Assembly: GCA_003024785.1 (NCBI GenBank)
Contig: PUQB01000003.1
Location: 1,005,468-1,069,467 of the forward strand
Reading direction: 5' to 3'
DNA from: Selaginella tamariscina
Taxonomy: Eukaryota; Streptophyta; Lycopodiopsida; Selaginellales; Selaginellaceae
Length of the DNA: 64,000 nt
Below the pieces are notes generated by a model. The model worked only from the letters and a program-made list of their open reading frames with translations. It was not told the DNA's origin and ran no database searches. The first letter of the stretch is position 1; each line of letters begins with the position of its first letter. Of the stretch, positions 21,054 through 34,106 are shown in pieces. A program made the translations under genes and the position numbers.

Positions 21054-22784
21054 AACACATAGTAACATTTATAATATATAATCATACACCAATTCAAAGT
21101 TCGAATAAATAAATGCTACAGAGATGGAACAAGGCGGTGATTGAATATTTCACTGATCAAAAGAGTTTGTGGAAATAAACTATACCCTGTTAATATTATT
21201 TGGTATTGTAAATACTAATATATTTCTAATATGCTATATATCTAAAATATACTATACATGTTGCAACGGTGTAATTGATTAATCATGAGCTTTATCAAAC
21301 ATTAACATCAAATATAAAGTAACATTATTAATAAACATTAATAATCTATATATAAAGAACATGTTAAAGTTCCTCATCCTTTATAAGATGATGTCACCTG
21401 AGCAATCGTTTAAACAATTTTGTTATCTTACTCCATATTGTGTGAATGGAGCGGTCGTTTCATTAATGCTATATAATTTCTTACATACTTTAAAAGATCT
21501 TTCTTATCTACTTTCTAAATCATTGTATATGGCTTTTACAATCCTTGCTTATACTATTGAAATAAAGCATGTTCTTTAACATATAATTTATTTTTTTTAT
21601 ACTTATTAAAATGGTATATATATTCTTTTATAATTTAGTTTTCCTTTGTAAGATATTTAAGAACTTCACTAAGTATTCTTTCGGCAATTCTTATTTCTTA
21701 AAGTTTTTTAAAAACTTATGTAACTTTTTTATAATTTCTTTCACATATTTCTTTAATTCATAGTACCAATTAAATGTATTTCCTTTTTAATACATGAGAA
21801 GATATAAGCAACTTATTTGCATTGTTTACTTTATGTTCCATAAAGTAATTAACATACACTTATTAACATATCATACACTCATTAAATATCAGATGCTAAC
21901 ATCCCAATTGTTGCTTTCTTTCTTGAATTTGAACATGCTTTTGTACCAAAGCTTCTTAATAACCTTTGTTATTACATAAATTGAGATTTCAATTGTCATT
22001 AAAGGTTTTATTTTCAAATTCTTTATTCATAATATTAGTTAGAACCAATGCATTTACTTCTTCGTACTAAAACTCTCTAGTCACTATAGATTTACAACTT
22101 ATCATCATCATTTTTACTACTTCAGTAACAATTCTTTTTTCCCAAATTATTAGGATTGCATGAGAAAGACGATCGTGCATTGCAATCATAAGTTCCATCT
22201 CCGTTATCGTACTCACATATCAAAATTCTTCTAAATATTCAATTTTTATGTTTAATTCCCTTGCAGAATCATTAAAAATTGAGAATTAAGTTGAGTCTCT
22301 CACCTTCTCTTTATTAATTATCATGTTATTATTTTTTAAAAACCATATCATTTACTACCCTTTATATCCTTCTTCAATAATTTATGGCATTAGATATTCC
22401 TAACTATTGTCTGGACAATAGCAATTGGTGATCATATATCTAAATTTATAATCTTAACATCCCATTCTAAGTTATAAAAAATGTGTAACATTTGACTTTA
22501 AATTTAGATTTGAAATTTGTGATAACTAAATTATTAAAATCTCATTGCGTTGTTCTACTTTCACTTTATGACTAAAACTTTATGTAAAGCAATCTTTCTT
22601 TGAGATCCAAATCTTAAATCAAAATTTTAGTGACCCAATAAGATTATGATATGCACAATTGAATATTTCAGGCATTCATTAAAAATATTTAATGATAAAG
22701 ATAAAAAAAATTATGCTTTCTCAATCCATGTTAGATTTTGAATACATCATCAAGAGCAATGTTCACTTTATAAGATTAATTTTT
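21054..22784. other. AT-rich intergenic DNA
   Basis: Roughly 75-80% A+T. The open frames of 60-72 codons here have no recognisable motif and look random. I see no gene or defined repeat. Confidence 0.5.
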
Positions 22785-23190
22785 TATGTCAAACCATGAG
22801 ATTATGTACATTTTATGACATTGAATTACACTTTGTGAAATTGAAATTCAATGTGTAAAATTATTTTGCATTGCATGAAATTAGTGTTCACTTCTTAAAA
22901 TTAACATTAACTACTTAAATTAAAATTACACTATATGAGATTAATGTTCATTCCGTGAAATTATCTTCAATTGTTGAATTGAAATTACAATATGTAAGAT
23001 TAAAATCAATTATACGAACTTAAATTATCCCTAATGAAATTAAAGTCCACTTTGAGATTAAAGTTCATTACATTATTGTTTACTATTGTATATTTCACAA
23101 AATTAGTTTTCACTAAATGATAGAAATTTTTTTACTATGTGAGATTAAAATATAATTATGAAATTAGTGCACTTCATGGAGATTAAAGGC
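22785..23190. repeat. Degenerate ~20-bp tandem repeat
   Basis: Imperfect units of the form (T)GAAATTAANNTTCACTNN follow each other for about 400 bases with a period of 19-22. GAAATTA/GAGATTAA recurs about fifteen times. Old, diverged minisatellite. Confidence 0.65.
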
Positions 23191-23394
23191 CATTTTGTTG
23201 AGTTTAACATCAATAAAAAATAGTTATGAATAGAATATAAATATATTAAAAACAGGTTTAAACCACATTATCAATCTTTATTACACGTATATATAGATCT
23301 ACAAGTTCTTTATATGTGCTTCTCTCTCTATATATATTCATTCATAGCAACATGCAGAAGACACTTGTACATTTAATATTGAAAATTTTCAAAA

Positions 23395-25149
23395 TGTTTT
23401 TTATTTTCATATATGATGATATATTAATAAAATTTACTAGATTTAAATTAAATACCAACGCCCTTAATTTACACTCGGTCTCTAGTATAAGATATATAAA
23501 CTTTTAATATAAAGCAGATATGATTATATATCAATAGTCATGGACCCTCTAATCATATTAATAATAATCATTAACTAAACATGTTTAACTTATATTCCAT
23601 GTTAAATACTAAGATGAAGATGTTCTTCATGTCCAGCTACATGTTTCTGCACAAGAATAAAATATAAATACATTTATTAGAGGTAAATTAAATAAGAATT
23701 AATTATTTTTCAGAAATGAGTTGTAATATCATAAATAGTTAAAAACGTTTAAATTCTACATAATTAAATAATTTAACTTAATAACGTTAAGTAATTAAGT
23801 AATAAACCTTAGTATATGAATAACATAAGTAATTGGTGTTTTCTCGTCAGCAGCAGCTTTAGAAGAGAAGAGCCCACGTCTGCCACGTGTTGTAGTTGTG
23901 CCTGCATAACAGCTTCCCGAAACCCTCTTTCAGACCTTTTCTCACCTACGTACAAGGTCATGTGAATATTTTAAGCGCTTTTACTTAAAACCAATTGAAT
24001 CACTGTTAAATCACAGATACGTGAAATTTATTTATTATTTGTATTTTATTATATTTTTAGTTTAATAAAATCAAATTTTATTATATAAATATAATTAAAT
24101 TCAATATGAAAACACAGCACTTGTTATTTTTAATAACCAATCAAATATTCACTTCACTTGTTTTGATTTTTGAAAAGTGTAACTTAATTACGTATAGTAT
24201 AGATTGAAATAAATATTGTATTTATTTAATGAACGTAAATCCATCAAATATCTATATACATAATAAACTATTTTATAATTATATTTTACGAACATGTTTA
24301 TATTCATATATGTCCTATGAATATAAATGTAGGAGATAAAAATATTATGTCAATATGTTTATATTATAATTAATACTTATTTAAGTTTCTGCATTTTAAA
24401 TAATCGTCTTCATAAATATAAATTTGCGATTGTAATATTATTTAACATGCTCTTATTAAAATATAATTAAAAGAGTATCATTATATATGTTAGTCTTTAT
24501 ATGTTCACGTTTATTCCAAAATTATTAAATCTTAAAGCTATCTTTAATTGATATTATTGTAATCTTAACGAAATAGATTAATTCTGTGTACATCACTTAC
24601 TTTAGTAGCATGTTAATTGGGTCCTCTCATCCCAAGTCTTTTCTGAAATCTATGATATGGACTGAACTTAGCTGTACGTTCTCACACTAAACTTTTGTCA
24701 GTTTAATCATATGTGATTTCAAATATACAAATGGGTCTCATTACTTGAATTTATATACGTTAAATTAAATTATGACATAAATTAATTTCACATTTAAAAT
24801 CATTGCCTTACCACGAGTACATAAATAATGTTAAACTAAGTTTCATAAATCTTCCTGGTAAATATGTTCATTTTTGTATTATTTACTTATTTATCTTCCA
24901 GGTTTATATTAAACTTCATCTAATTATATTTCAGTTAAATTAACCAAATAGCATATGGAATTTTTTTAATGTTAAACTTAAATTATAACAAGTATACATT
25001 TGGTGTAAATCTAAATTATATTTCCATATATTTATTTTAGTTTGTCTATATTAAGTCTATTAAAATAAAAGTTTCACGTGTTTAAGTATTTGATAACTGT
25101 CAGTCATTAAAAGTTTTAAATTTTAAATTGTGAACTTAATTTAGTGCTA
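23395..25149. repeat. CR flank module, copy B
   Basis: Co-linear with copy A from its ATGATGATATATTAATAAAA segment onward. The less AT-rich core lies at about 23830-23945. It ends at CR fragment B. More diverged from A than D and E are. Confidence 0.7.
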
Positions 25150-26085
25150 TTAATAAAAGCTACTACTCTTCGCGATGATGTTTCATTCTCTTGATAGTCT
25201 GTGCACAGGCCCTAGATCCTCAACACAGGTAGCATTCTACTCTGTTGGATCTCCTTCAAGAGAAGTCTCTTAAGAAAGGGAAGAGTTCTTGCCCTAGCCC
25301 GTTAATTGCAAGCCTGTTCTTTAGAAACAACCCTCTTCAGCTCAATATCAGAGTGTAAGTCCATTGCAACCTTGACCTTGGCATCTTCATATACATGACA
25401 GCCAGTGTTGTACATGATATACATATAACACCGAAATATTTCCCTCCTCCATAACATACTGCCCCGTCTCATCTGAAAGTAGCAACATAACAAGCAAGTA
25501 CCATCCATGTTCATAGAAGTGCACAGCCTTCCCAAGCTTGTATGGCCAGTGGAGCTTGAGAGTAACAAACGATTTCGCATTCACCTAGCTCTAGCTAAAC
25601 CGGTAGAGCCCAACCACTCGCATACTGAATCACCTAACAACACATTAACCAAGCTGCCCAGTGTGTTCTCGCCCGCACTATCGATGGCTCTCATGACTAT
25701 ATACTTAGTGACCATTTCAGTAGACTTTCCTTGGTCTATATCAAAAGAGTTGAGAGATTTCAAAAGAGATGTGAGAGCGGACTTTCTGAATCCTGGGTAT
25801 TTCCAGAATCTGATTGCAGCTTCTGCTAAGATGGGATCCCACGGTTCAGTTACGAAAACAGACTCTTGTCGTCGGATATGTGGAGAATAGGATAACAGTA
25901 AGAAGATGATCTTGCTGCTGCTTACTGTTATCCTATTTTCCACATATCAACTGCAACCACTCCAAATCCTCGCACCCAGTATAGCAATGGCAGCCGTGGA
26001 GGAGACCTTTTTCTTCGGAGATATCATAACCTGTAATGCCACCAGCAAGCTCGTTTCAGCAAAGTCGAGGGCATAGATTTTATCT
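25150..26085 (-). pseudogene. CR NTPase gene fragment B
   Basis: Highly similar to the 3' half of CR gene 2 in the same orientation (compare 30255-31240), including the segment encoding EPWDPILAEAAI. It lacks the NTPase motifs of the N-terminal half and is broken in several places, so it is a fossil copy. It runs into a piece of flank module (26086-26250), giving a head-to-tail gene-flank-gene-flank arrangement. Confidence 0.85.
25875..25948. repeat. Near-perfect inverted repeat (hairpin)
   Basis: 28-base arms (25875-25902 and 25921-25948) match at 27 positions around an 18-base loop. The corresponding stretch in CR gene 2 (about 31034-31080) has no such palindrome. Confidence 0.85.
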
Positions 26086-26250
26086 TTAGTATGTTTATTA
26101 TACTTTCTTTAGTATGTTTATCTTTATATAAACTTATATTTACATTTTTTTGCATTTTAAATAAATCATCTTCATCTAAATATAATTATGTTATTGTAAT
26201 TATTTAATATGTTCTAATCAAAATTAAAATTAAAAAAGTGTCGTGTTATA
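26086..26250. repeat. CR flank module, copy C, left part
   Basis: Matches 16845-16945 of copy A. Interrupted by the hAT fossil, and resumes at about 29791. Confidence 0.7.
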
Positions 26251-26254
26251 TAGG

Positions 26255-29200
26255 TTACTTCATAAGTGCTTTTTTCAACAACCAGTTTTATAATAGTTGA
26301 CTAAATTATTTAGTACTAATTGAGCCTAAATTTTGTTTAAAATCTGCATATTCCAAGGTCCAAGTCACATTGAAAAAACAATTCATTATATATTCAGACC
26401 TCAATGACGAGAAGAACACCTGATCCTACAGAATTTTAACTTAGGTCTTTAAGCAACTTGCACTTGTTGTAGTAGCATAAGCTTCTCGCCTAGGGTTTTT
26501 GTTTAAATGGATCAGGGTTTTTTCTCCTCCACGAGCTCTACTTCTCATTCTTAATCTCTACTCTATATCTATGTTAGGAGCAGCAGGGAATGCAATGAGA
26601 ATGCCTCTGCTAAGGGAACCAAGCGTGGAGGCTGAAGTAGCATGGTGAGAACTTGAGGAGGATGTTGATTTAGTCATGAACTTGTTTGGTTCCAAGCCCT
26701 TTAGTGTGGACATCCCTGACACTAACGATTTCGAAGCATGGGAGTGGATTAATCACTTCAAACAAAGGCCACTGCACAACAACTATTTCAAGTGAAATAG
26801 GAATTTGAACTGGTTTGAGTTCTATAGCAATATTTTAGCTTGGGAGCTTGGAACTAGCAGATGGGAGACAATTGGAGATCCTTGCAAGAGATGTATCGTC
26901 ACCACTAGCCCGTCCAATGCCAATTGTAAGAAACAACAATTACAACACTCAGACTTCATATGTTTACTCCCTTGGGAAACTAAAGGAATGGCATAAGAAA
27001 TATGCAATGCATGTGTACTGCCATGCCATGCCATTTACTCAAGCTATATTTGAGACCGCTTGCGTATCCTTTGCAAACAATGAATGCCTTACATGGAGAA
27101 TTGTTGGATGAAATTGCAGAGAAGCATAAGCAGATCGTGGATGAAAAAAATTCAAGTAGCTACAAACTCTCATTACCTTGATCGCTTTGTCTCGTCACTA
27201 ACGATTGGAAATTGGTTAACAAATTGCACTTGGGAAACATTATGATTGTTGATGCCACACATCATGACGAGTTCTTCTATGGGTCATTTGAGTGCCTAGA
27301 ATGTTTAGGTATTCTATTTTGTGGTTTGATTATGTGTATGTAGCTAATAAAATCTTTGACAAGTTGTTTGATGTGGTGCAGACCATGTAAGCCCGTGTAC
27401 CGCTCAAGTACTCATTGCCAGAGGGTGGTGACACATTAAATTTGAGCAAGAGGGTGAAGCCTCATTAAGGGAACAACAGAGATGTGAACAATATTTGCAA
27501 ATTCAAAGGAAACGTGCTATTGTTTGTCATTATGGACAATGCAAGCAACATGAAGGCAATTGAGCGAAAGATGGAGGAGACTTTTGCAAACATATGGACA
27601 TATTGTGCTAGTGTACACACTCAATTTGGTTTTGAGTTCTTCGGCGAAACAAAAGTTCATCAAGCAATATATTGACCAAGGGAAGGTAGTAGTTCAATTG
27701 GTTTGCAAGACATGTAATGTTCTGGAACTTTATCGAAAACATAAGGCACTGTGAAATGGGAGAGAACTTATCAAACTAGTAACTACAAAGTGGGTGGTTA
27801 CTTCAACTTACTTCGATTTTTGACATTGACTTGTTATTTCTAAAATTTGAAACTTACTATTACATGTTGACGCGAATGTTGGATGAAGAAGGGCACTTTG
27901 CTAGATGTTTTTAGTTCTCTTGAGTTCGCTAATTGGCTATGCAAATAACCTCCAAATGCAAGAGTTGACACAAAGAAAGCTATAGAGAACCTTGATAATA
28001 CTAAGTTTTGCAAGGAGTAGACAAGGTAATGCAGCTGTTATGCCCAGTTGTGAAGGCTATCAGGTTCTTTGATAGGTCTGCACCAACAATGGGATTTATG
28101 TGGCATGCCTGGAAGTATATAAAGGTGATGACAGTGGGAGTTTTTGGTTTAGTTCACAAGAGAAGCATGTGCTTCTAGCTTTGCTAAGGCAACATCAACA
28201 AAAATACTTGAACACATGCGACTTGTTTGGGCGGCTTGGTGTTCAAGGGACCACATGACGAGGTGCAACCCAAGGGCAAGGGTCCCAGGGTTGCTGCTCA
28301 CATTTCGAATGTGGGCCGCGAGGAGATGATAAGAGCCAGGCGAGCCTTTGGTGGCAGAAGAGGCTAAATCCTAGATACATGGACTCGTGGAGAGGAGATC
28401 TAGATGCCAATCGAGCATTGAGCTGAGCAATGTTATCTAGATAGCTTATACGCATTCCAATGTAATGAGGAGTATTTCATGTTCAAGGAAGCAGATGGCC
28501 CTTCAGTTGCACATGCAAACATTGTAGAAGATGCACCATATAAGCTTTGGGCTTCCTATTCAATACTCGATTGTGAACTGTCATTACTATGGAGTTTTTT
28601 CTTGCTATATACTTGGCCTAACTGTTTTGAATTTTGCAGTAGAAAGAAATTTGCAACTCATATGGCAATGTGTTGACCATTAAACAGAACAAGTAAGTAA
28701 TACTTCTGAATTTTGTGTTACTTCATTAAGAGCATAGAGTCTTGACTATAGCAAACTGCAACCTAAATCCCCAATGGAAAATGAACTTAGTAAACATTTA
28801 CCAAAGCCACCATTTATGGAGCAAGGCACACAGTCATAGGTGTGGAATGTGGACAGGAGCTGAATTTGACATCACCCAGCCAACAAGTTCAAGTTTAAGC
28901 CATAGAAGTACTGATACTACTACAAGTGATGAAGCACCGACAACAACAGGAAGGTCGTATGTAGGTGTTGATGCAGACGACTCATTTGATGAAGACAAGG
29001 GTGACAATAACCGTGAGGCATACTTAATGTGAATATTGCATTTGTAACATTGCTTGTGTGTTTGATGCAACATCTTTGATGCATTTGCATTTTAGGTCCT
29101 ATAATGAAGATGAGGACATGGACAAGCATCCAAATGTTGAGAGGGCATTCAAAATTTTAAACCCAAGCTCCGTGGCCTCCACCTCACCACCAATGAATCT

Positions 29201-29790
29201 AGTGGCACCGTAGGAAGCACTTATAGCTAGTGAGTCTATGTCTTTAGATGTGCTAGTGTCTACAGTGCTTGTCCCATTCACATTCCATCCAGAAGCCGGC
29301 CTAGAACTCGCTCTCACCTTGCAATATCATTGGGTCACGTAATATATGCCAGCAGCTTGAACAAGTTCAACCAAGTGCATGGACAAGTGAGATCTAAGAG
29401 AAAGCAATGATATTAATATGGACTTAGACATTGGTGTAGCGGCCCAAGAAAAGGACGAGGAAAGTTCATGAATTAATAGGTTGACCTGATTCAAATAGTG
29501 GCAAAACACCAGTAGGAGATCCCTATGCGGAAATTGATTAAGATTAAGATTTTCAGGAAGGATCTGCATGAATACTTAGTTTAGTCTTATACAAGGATCT
29601 CATGTTTTATATTTAAGAAATGCTTCCATTCACATGTTCAATAAATGCCTTCGTGTTTTAAATTTGCAAGATCCCAGCAAGATCATTTTCTGACTAGTCA
29701 GCCACTGTTACATAAACAATAACTTTTGTTAATTTTTTTAGCCAACCTTGATATTCAAAATGCCAACTATGCATCGGGAAAATTCGCACT
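26255..29790 (+). mobile_element. hAT-type DNA transposon fossil
   Basis: About 3.5 kb splitting flank module C. The clearest coding trace is at 27484-27760, FVIMDNASNMKAIERKMEE then ANIWTYCASVHTQF, matching the DUF659/catalytic part of plant hAT transposases (usual form TDNASN...W.PC..H). It is followed by KVHQAI and QGKVVVQ. Traces upstream (26580-27110) and an acidic Ser/Thr/Asp-rich tail (28850-29030) fit the N- and C-terminal parts. Many stops and shifts; inactive. The right end GGGAAAATTCGCACTG (29776-29791) and left AAGTGC (26264-26269) may be remnants of terminal repeats, but I cannot define an 8-bp duplication. Confidence 0.6.
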
Positions 29791-30255
29791 GATTAATATA
29801 CTATTAAAAATTATTCCAAAATTGTTAAACATTAAAGCTACTTTTTATGTAATGTAAGTTTAATCGTATATGATTTCAAATATACAAATGGGTCTTATTT
29901 ACTTGAATCTATATATGTTGAATTATAACATAAATTAATTTCACAAAACATCAAAACCTTTCATATAATTTACATTTAAACTTATTGCTTTACTGTGTAC
30001 ATAAATAATGTCAAACTAGTATATGTGTTCATTTTTCTATTATTTATTTATTTATTTTATTTTCCAGCTTGCAAAACTTCACTTAATTATATTTCAGTTA
30101 AATTCACTAAATAACATGTGTATAAATCAAATTTCCTCCAAAAACATTGTTATTGAATTTCTTAATATATTTATTTTAGTTTGTCTATAAGTCTATTAAA
30201 AAGTTTCACGGTTGAAGTATTTGATAACGTTTTAACGTATACAACTAAAGAAAAG
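29791..30255. repeat. CR flank module, copy C, right part
   Basis: Matches 16955-17270 of copy A and the end of copy B, directly adjoining the 3' end of CR gene 2. Confidence 0.75.
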
Positions 30256-30269
30256 AATAATACAAGCTA

Positions 30270-32385
30270 CTACTCTTCGTGACGATGTTTCATTTTCTTG
30301 ATAGGTCTGTACTGAAAGGGCAGCACATGTTGCACAAACCCTAGATCCTCGCAAGGTAGCATTCTACTCTGTTGGATCTCCTTCAAGAGAAGTACTTCCT
30401 CCTCTCTTAAGAAAGGGAAGAGTTCTTGCCCCAGCCCGTCAATTGCAAGCTCTAGCACCTGTTCTTTAGAAAACACCCTCTTCAGCTCAATATCAGAGTG
30501 TAAGTCCATTGCAACCTTGACCTTGGCATCTTCATATACATGACAGCAAGTGTCATGTACATATAACACCGAAATATTTCCCTCATCCATAACATACTGT
30601 CCCGTCTCATCTGGAAGTAGCAAAATAACAAGCAAGTGACATCCATGTTCATAGAAGTGCACAGCCTTCCCAAGCTTGTATAGCCTAAGAAGTTCAGTGG
30701 AGCTTGGAACATAATTGAGAGTAACAAACGATTTCGCATTCACCCTAGCTCTAGCTAAACCGGTAGAGCCCAACCACTCGCATACTGAATCACCTAACAA
30801 CACATTAACCAAGCTGCCCAGTGTGTTCTCGCCCGCACTATCGATGGCTCTCATGACTATATACTTAGTGACCATTTCAATAGACTTTCCTTGGTCTATA
30901 TCAAAAGAGTTGAGAGATTTCAAAAGAGAGGTGAGAGCGGACTTTCTGAATTCTGGGTATTCCCAGAATCTGATTGCAGCTTCTGCTAAGATGGGATCCC
31001 AAGGTTCAGTTACGAAAACGGACTCTCTGTCGTCGGATATGTGGAGAATAGGATAACAGTAAGCAGCAGCAAGATCAACTGCAAGTTTCGAGCATGGGTT
31101 AGGTACCACTCCGATCCTCAGACCCAGTATAGCAATGGCAGCCGTGGAGGAGACCTTTCCTTGGGAGATATCATAACCTGTAATGCCACCAGCAAGCTTC
31201 GTTTCAGCAAAGTTGAGGGCATAGATTTTATCTTTAGTAAGATAACCAGCCCAAAGAGGCCTCCCAAACAGGAAGATGTTCTTATCATCTGGTTGAAGAT
31301 CGTCTAGAGGTTTGGAAACACTGTCCATGGTATACAGCTTCCATATAGGATCCGGCAACTGTCCAATGCCGAGAGAAACTCTGTAGCTGGGGTCACTTAC
31401 TTGTAACTGGCTTGGAGCTGAACCCAATATCGCTTGGCTCGGCAACGTATCAACAAACACCCCTAGAGCGCCATAGAGACCACGTGTACGGAACACCCTC
31501 CGCAGGTGGTGTGCTGGTACGGAAGTTCTCGTGGCATGTGCTTGTTTGAAGAGTACCCTTGCCTCATCGAATACCAACAGCACACCAACGCCGCCTTTCC
31601 TGATAACCCCTTCGATATTCGTAAAAGCATTTTGTAACCCACACATATCCGTAGCTGGGCTGCTTCTCCATTCTTTCAGCACGCCACTGATTACTTGCGA
31701 CTCGTGGTTTAACGATAAAAAGAGCTGATCGTTTGTCCATTTAACTGGGTCTTTTCCATTCTCCTCGACCCATCTTTTGAGATATACAAGCCATGCCTTG
31801 AGTAAACCACCAGCATGCCCGTCCGTGGTGATACCCATAATGCTATCTGCCAAATCCGTGGTTCGGAAAGGATAACCGCCTCCCCGTTGAAAGCTGCAGT
31901 AGCAAACATACACACCGAGGCTTGACAATTCCGTGAGTGACCTGGTTTTTCCCATCCCGGATGCCTGTATGACACTCGTGGTGAAGGAATAGGAATCTCC
32001 CAATTTCGTTATCTCGTCAAACCTAGCTAAAAGTTTAGCTAGGTTGCCCTCCTTGTCAATGTACTTTCTGCGGTAGGCCTCTTCGAGCACTCTTACCTCC
32101 GAGTCATTAAAAGAGCATGCATGTTTCATGGGCACTAACATAATTGTATATACACAGTCGGTTCTGTATTTCCTTCGATCTTGACTACTCTTAGCCTCCA
32201 ATTTGTGGACCTCCCCGTCCTCAATTACAATTACCTGCTCAGCTGAGAATGCATCCAAGACCTGATATACTATATAAGAAAAACCCTTATTAAAAGGAAA
32301 AAAGGTTTACCTCGTCCACATGGACTTCCCCATCCACAGACTGAAACACCATTCGCACAACGGAAGCGTCAAACTCGACCGCCAT
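30270..32385 (-). CDS. CR gene 2: Crinkler/RHS-like P-loop NTPase protein, two exons, 688 aa
   Basis: The long frame 32261-30270 has no ATG at its start. A first exon at 32385-32311 (25 codons, MAVEFDASVVRMVFQ...) ends at a GTAAAC donor, and a 49-base intron (32310-32262) ends in ATATCAG. Both sides are in phase 0. The joined header FQSVDGEVHVDEVLDAF aligns without a gap to FTSLDGRVSIKELLDGF of CR gene 1, which supports the splice. Walker A is SGMGKTRS (126-133 of the full protein) and Walker B GVLLVFDEAR. The EPWDPILAEAAIRFW block is present, and the basic C-terminus RPIKKMKHRHEE may be nuclear-targeting. The D...QxK residues suggested in gene 1 are not kept, so any nuclease activity is doubtful while the NTPase looks intact. 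Two fragments (17276-17642, 25150-26085) are close relatives. Function is inferred. Confidence 0.75.
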
Positions 32386-32408
32386 TAAACACTAAATCTT
32401 AGGCTGAC

Positions 32409-32432
32409 AACCCTAACCCTAAAGTGCACGTG
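32409..32432 (-). promoter_or_regulatory. Telobox and G-box upstream of CR gene 2
   Basis: AACCCTAACCCTAAA (32409-32423) is a double telobox, and CACGTG (32427-32432) a G-box, 24-47 bases upstream of the ATG. Both are standard plant promoter words. A TATGTATAAGTATA stretch next to them (32436-32449) could be the TATA region. Confidence 0.55.
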
Positions 32433-32449
32433 TGATATGTATAAGTATA

Positions 32450-32935
32450 CACACGGTAAATCTCTTAAACCGGGGATTTTACCAGATTATATATGTCTAG
32501 GATTGAGCATATATCAATAGATATTCTATAATATTATATGTATCACTTATATATTTATATGCATATAAAGTTGACCATACATAATTTAAATATTAAATAT
32601 AAATATACATAGTAAATATTAAATTTAAATAAATAGTTTAATATATACATAGTTTAAAATTTAATATAGTTCTAAGATATAATTATGGATTGCTCATTTA
32701 TACAAATTATACGTATTTAAATTTATATTAAATATATTAAATTTAAAAATCATTTGGCATTTAAAAGTGTAAAAGTTTAAACTTATATAAAATATAAATT
32801 TAGAATAATGTAATTATAATTTATATATAGTTTAAAAGTTTAAATTTGTATTAATTTTATACACATAATTTATACATAGTCTTTTATATATTAAATAAAA
32901 TTTATATTAAATTCAAATATAAATAATTGACAGGT
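32450..32935. other. Extremely AT-rich upstream spacer
   Basis: Long runs of TTTAAATTTATATTAAA-like sequence, well above 80% A+T, with internal self-similarity of about 60-100 bases. No coding or defined element. Confidence 0.5.
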
Positions 32936-33744
32936 ACTAGTAATAGGAAGGATTGGTTTACCTCATGTTTAACCCTTGGTAAATGACGTGGTTGAGGTAG
33001 ATTTGTGATTTGACACAACGCTTCAAAAGATGTGGCTTTTGTAGAAAAACCCATACTAAAAGATTAAGTGGTTGTTCTTCAAATTAATAACTAAAAACCA
33101 CATATATAAAATGGTTTTCTTTTGTGGTCTTTGTAAGTAGTTTTGTGTTATAGCTATTGTCGAAGATAGAATAGGTGCATCCATAGGATGACCTATTGTG
33201 GAAAAACAAGGTGTAAGGTGATCCTCGTTATGATTAGGAAGGTGATTTACTCAAGAGGAAGGATAGTTGTGACGATTGGTGCTAACATGGCAATGGGGAT
33301 ATGGGGAGTAGCTAGGTATGGGAGAGAGAGTCTCCACACTTGTATCTCTTGTGAGAAACAACATGGATATGGCCAAATTAAGTTTTCATCCTTGACTTCG
33401 GAGACTAGTCAAGTAGTGAGAAGGTAGCAAAAGATAGATAGATCTGTATAAAGTACTCTTTAGTAAAAAGGTTATCCTTCATGTGTGAAGTTAAAATAGG
33501 GTGTGTTTGCCTTTAACAATTGCTAGCCATGGAAGAATTTCGCCATTGTTGTGTTAACCATGTAGAGGTGAAATCTAAGTGGAATTTAATGATGAAATGC
33601 TTTGAAGGAGTAAAGCTTATATAAAAAAGAAGTGTGTATGTGTAAGGTTGGATGGAGTCTTGGAGGTATCATAATCCTAATCCATCTTTAACAAAAAGAG
33701 AGAGATAATAGCATGTCAAGAGAGAAGTTGCCCATGCACAACAA
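32936..33744. other. Unassigned spacer
   Basis: No convincing gene. The 79-codon frame at 33188-33427 has no known motif. Weak likeness to LTR-like sequence preceding the gypsy fossil at 13800-14160 suggests old retroelement DNA. Confidence 0.35.
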
Positions 33745-34106
33745 ATAGATATTACTAATAGGCACAAAGCTTTTATAAGAGTTATTGATCACATAGGAGA
33801 AAACATTGCTAGAAGTGAGGAAGATATACCCTATTGAAACAACTAGTGAAGAGGACCTTGAAAGGATCTCAAGAAATCCAATTTTACCTTCATAGGTAAG
33901 TGAAGGAGTGCCTATGAGACAGGGAGGAGGATCTCCTGAGAGTTCCCTTAGGAGAGCAAAGGCAAGTGGTAGAGGAAGTCCACTAAGGAATCTGTATGAA
34001 CAACTTGCAGAGTGTACATATGTGTATACCACAGATCCTTTAGTCTCCTTAATAAGTATAAGGACGTATTTGCTTGGTCATATAGAGACTTAAAAAACAT
34101 ATCTCT

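Noticed and set aside
25302-25943. Separate CR genes from the 92-, 65- and 120-codon frames
   Set aside because: They are pieces of one broken CR copy that lacks the NTPase half; annotated as fragment B.
26255-29790. Precise hAT ends and an 8-bp target duplication
   Set aside because: Candidate termini (AAGTGC and CGCACTG) are short, and the flanking 8-mers do not match; ends left approximate.
31041-31307. Plus-strand frames antisense to CR gene 2 (also 30715-31056)
   Set aside because: Shadows of the minus-strand coding sequence; the minus frame has conserved NTPase motifs.
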